A stretch of 25,342 nucleotides of DNA from DASXTB01 sp036505615 (GTDB lineage: Bacteria; Acidobacteriota; UBA6911; JACQSX01). Numbering within the stretch: position 1 is the stretch's first letter; each line of letters begins with the position of its first letter. Under the pieces are notes generated by a model, which saw only the letters and a program-made list of their open reading frames with translations, had not been told where the DNA came from and did not search any database. Made by a program: the position numbers and the translations under genes. The stretch lies in NCBI GenBank assembly GCA_036505615.1, contig DASXTB010000021.1:1-25342 (forward strand), in the 5' to 3' direction. This document shows positions 24,351 through 25,342 of this stretch, one piece after another.

Positions 24351-24778
24351 CCTGACAACGTCTCAGCGTCCTTGTCCGTATAAGGATCGCTCTGCAGTAA
24401 CTTGGCAAAGCGCTCGTTGTTCCAGACTTCCAGGTAATTGAGGTTTCCCATCACGGCCACCTCGCCCTGCATTCCTGCGGCGGCACGCAGGTGCGGTTGA
24501 ATAAGCACCCGTCCCTGCTTGTCCATTTCGGTCAGTTGTCCGTAATAGTTTGTGTTGCGCAAGAACTTCACTTTTTCCGGTTTCATTTTCGGTGGCGCCA
24601 TCAATTTGGCTTCAATCTCTTCCCACTCCGAAAGCGGATAGATCAGAACGTTACTGCCTGTAAGACTGGTGACGTAGAGGTGGGGACCGTATTTTTCATC
24701 GATGAATTTGCGGAAGTCGGCCGGGATTTTGATGCGTCCCTTTTCGTCGATTTTCGCCGGTAGATTGCCCCGCAGCAT
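24338..24778 (-). CDS. mraZ: Transcriptional regulator MraZ
   Basis: A DNA-binding protein of the AbrB-like double-swapped hairpin type, usual first gene and autorepressor of dcw clusters. This 146-residue protein has two copies of the MraZ motif: an N-terminal KIDEKGRIKIPADFRKFI and a central EMDKQGRVLIQPHLRAAA. The length is typical. ATG 24778 has GGGGA a few bases upstream. Its own promoter and four 10-bp operator-like repeats lie 57-106 bp upstream of the start codon. Confidence 0.97.
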   Translation of the reverse strand: MLRGNLPAKIDEKGRIKIPADFRKFIDEKYGPHLYVTSLTGSNVLIYPLSEWEEIEAKLMAPPKMKPEKVKFLRNTNYYGQLTEMDKQGRVLIQPHLRAAAGMQGEVAVMGNLNYLEVWNNERFAKLLQSDPYTDKDAETLSGFGI

Positions 24779-24834
24779 CGCATCCCCGAGTCACAGGCCC
24801 CAGTTTTACTTGGAAAAACGTCAAAAATTTGGTG

Positions 24835-24874
24835 ATTTAGACCACTTTATTCTACTTTGGTCCAATTTGGTCCA
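24835..24874 (-). promoter_or_regulatory. MraZ operator, four 10-bp direct repeats
   Basis: Read on the minus strand this is TGGACCAAAT, TGGACCAAAG, TAGAATAAAG, TGGTCTAAAT: four abutting units with a TGG-type start every 10 bp. MraZ proteins are known to bind direct repeats of short TGG/GTGG boxes at 10-bp spacing ahead of mraZ. The array overlaps the expected transcription start, so binding should repress. Confidence 0.7.
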
Positions 24875-24878
24875 CGAA

Positions 24879-24907
24879 AGGATAGGACTTTGATTTCCCG
24901 GAGTCAA
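24879..24907 (-). promoter_or_regulatory. dcw promoter ahead of mraZ
   Basis: A -35 TTGACT (24902-24907) and a -10 TATCCT (24879-24884) are separated by exactly 17 bp. A-rich tracts lie just upstream of the -35. The predicted start falls near 24872, inside the repeat array. Confidence 0.75.
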
Positions 24908-25058
24908 GAAGTTTTTTGAGAGTTTTTGAGGATTATTTTGCCTGCGACAGCAGAGAATTGTTTTTTGCTACCGCGGAGGTTGACGTGATACCGGACCGGG
25001 AAATCTGGTTTTTTTAACCACTTTTTGCGGGAGGTTCACACATCCTCCAAAACCCTTC
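24908..25058. other. Upstream non-coding region
   Basis: This stretch between the dcw promoter and the terminal repeat element is A/T-tract rich and holds no gene I recognise. A short GGAGG/CCTCC hairpin lies near 25031-25049. Confidence 0.4.
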
Positions 25059-25341
25059 GGGTTTACAGAGTATAGCCGGCGGCAAAGCCCGTCCCGCCCT
25101 GCGGGAGGCGACGCCGCCGGTTGGCCATGCCGCCAGAACAATCCGCTCTGAAGGGGCGCAAGAATCTTTCGCAATTTTGAAGGCGAGCCGCTTGCACCGA
25201 CATGGCGATTCATTCCACCCAGGCTATCTCTGGCACTGAGGTTCTGCGACGCTTTCAGCGTCGGACGGTTTTTGGGGCGGTCACCCGGCGGCGGCGCCCG
25301 CAGAAAGCGCGGGCTTGCCGCCGGCTATACTCTGTAAACCC
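25059..25341. repeat. MITE- or REP-like element with terminal inverted repeats
   Basis: The left end (25059-25085, starting GGGTTTACAGAGTATAGCC) and the right end (25315-25341) form a perfect 27-bp inverted repeat. Similarity continues imperfectly to about 65 bp, including CTGCGGG and GCCGCCGG words. Beside the left end, CCCttcgGGG-type bases make a small hairpin. An internal GACGCtttcaGCGTC hairpin lies near 25249. There is no transposase inside. The right end meets the window edge, so the element may continue. Confidence 0.75.
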
Positions 25342-25342
25342 T

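Noticed and set aside
24845..24854. TAGAAT as the -10 element of the mraZ promoter
   Set aside because: No acceptable -35 lies 16-18 bp upstream of it, whereas TTGACT-17-TATCCT just upstream is a much better promoter.
24968..25213. Minus-strand 81-codon frame at the right end
   Set aside because: It crosses the inverted-repeat element and has no family resemblance or ribosome-binding site.

Overview
The window carries a complete-looking division and cell wall (dcw) cluster, with a cyclic-di-GMP-linked accessory region downstream of it. Every gene I can support lies on the minus strand, so the text below follows transcription from high to low coordinates. Moderate GC, abundant palindromic intergenic repeats, a meso-diaminopimelate-type MurE, a penicillin-binding FtsI with a C-terminal PASTA domain, and a secreted subtilase with SVMWT repeats suggest a soil-type Acidobacteriota or a relative. 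This assignment is an inference from style, not proof.

Region 1 (25342 to 7570), dcw cluster. The order is mraZ, rsmH, ftsL, ftsI, murE, murF, mraY, murD, ftsW, murG, murC, ftsQ, ftsA, ftsZ. A sigma70-type promoter (TTGACT, 17 bp, TATCCT) and four 10-bp direct repeats that look like a MraZ operator precede mraZ. The core from murE to ftsQ is compact, with GTGA overlaps. The spacers rsmH/mraZ, ftsL/rsmH, ftsI/ftsL, murD/ftsW and ftsZ/ftsA each hold a large hairpin built from short-word repeats. murB and ddl are not in the cluster.

Region 2 (7569 to 4532), the most interesting part. A strong promoter with an A-tract drives a leader of about 350 nt. The leader contains a convincing cyclic-di-GMP-I (GEMM-I) riboswitch and, upstream of it, a second diverged aptamer-like fold. 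It precedes a secreted subtilisin-like protease whose C-terminus carries eleven SVMWT motifs, ten of them in two hexapeptide-repeat blocks. Immediately 3' of the protease lie three tiny open frames of 10, 16 and 9 codons. Each has its own ATG, upstream purine-rich ribosome-binding sequence and stop, and each encodes a peptide with the IVYWT motif, a close relative of the protease repeat. An intrinsic terminator closes the unit. I propose this as a riboswitch-controlled protease plus micropeptide operon not described in anything I know.

Region 3 (4531 to 2045). A membrane-bound HD-GYP, GAF and GGDEF protein contains motifs for both breaking and making cyclic-di-GMP, which matches the riboswitch next door.

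Region 4 (2044 to 1). A short-word inverted repeat cuts into the 5' end of a family 2 glycosyltransferase. Beyond it are an internal fragment of a ComM/YifB-like gene and 541 bases with no recognisable gene. The far right end of the window (25059 to 25341) is a REP- or MITE-like inverted repeat element.
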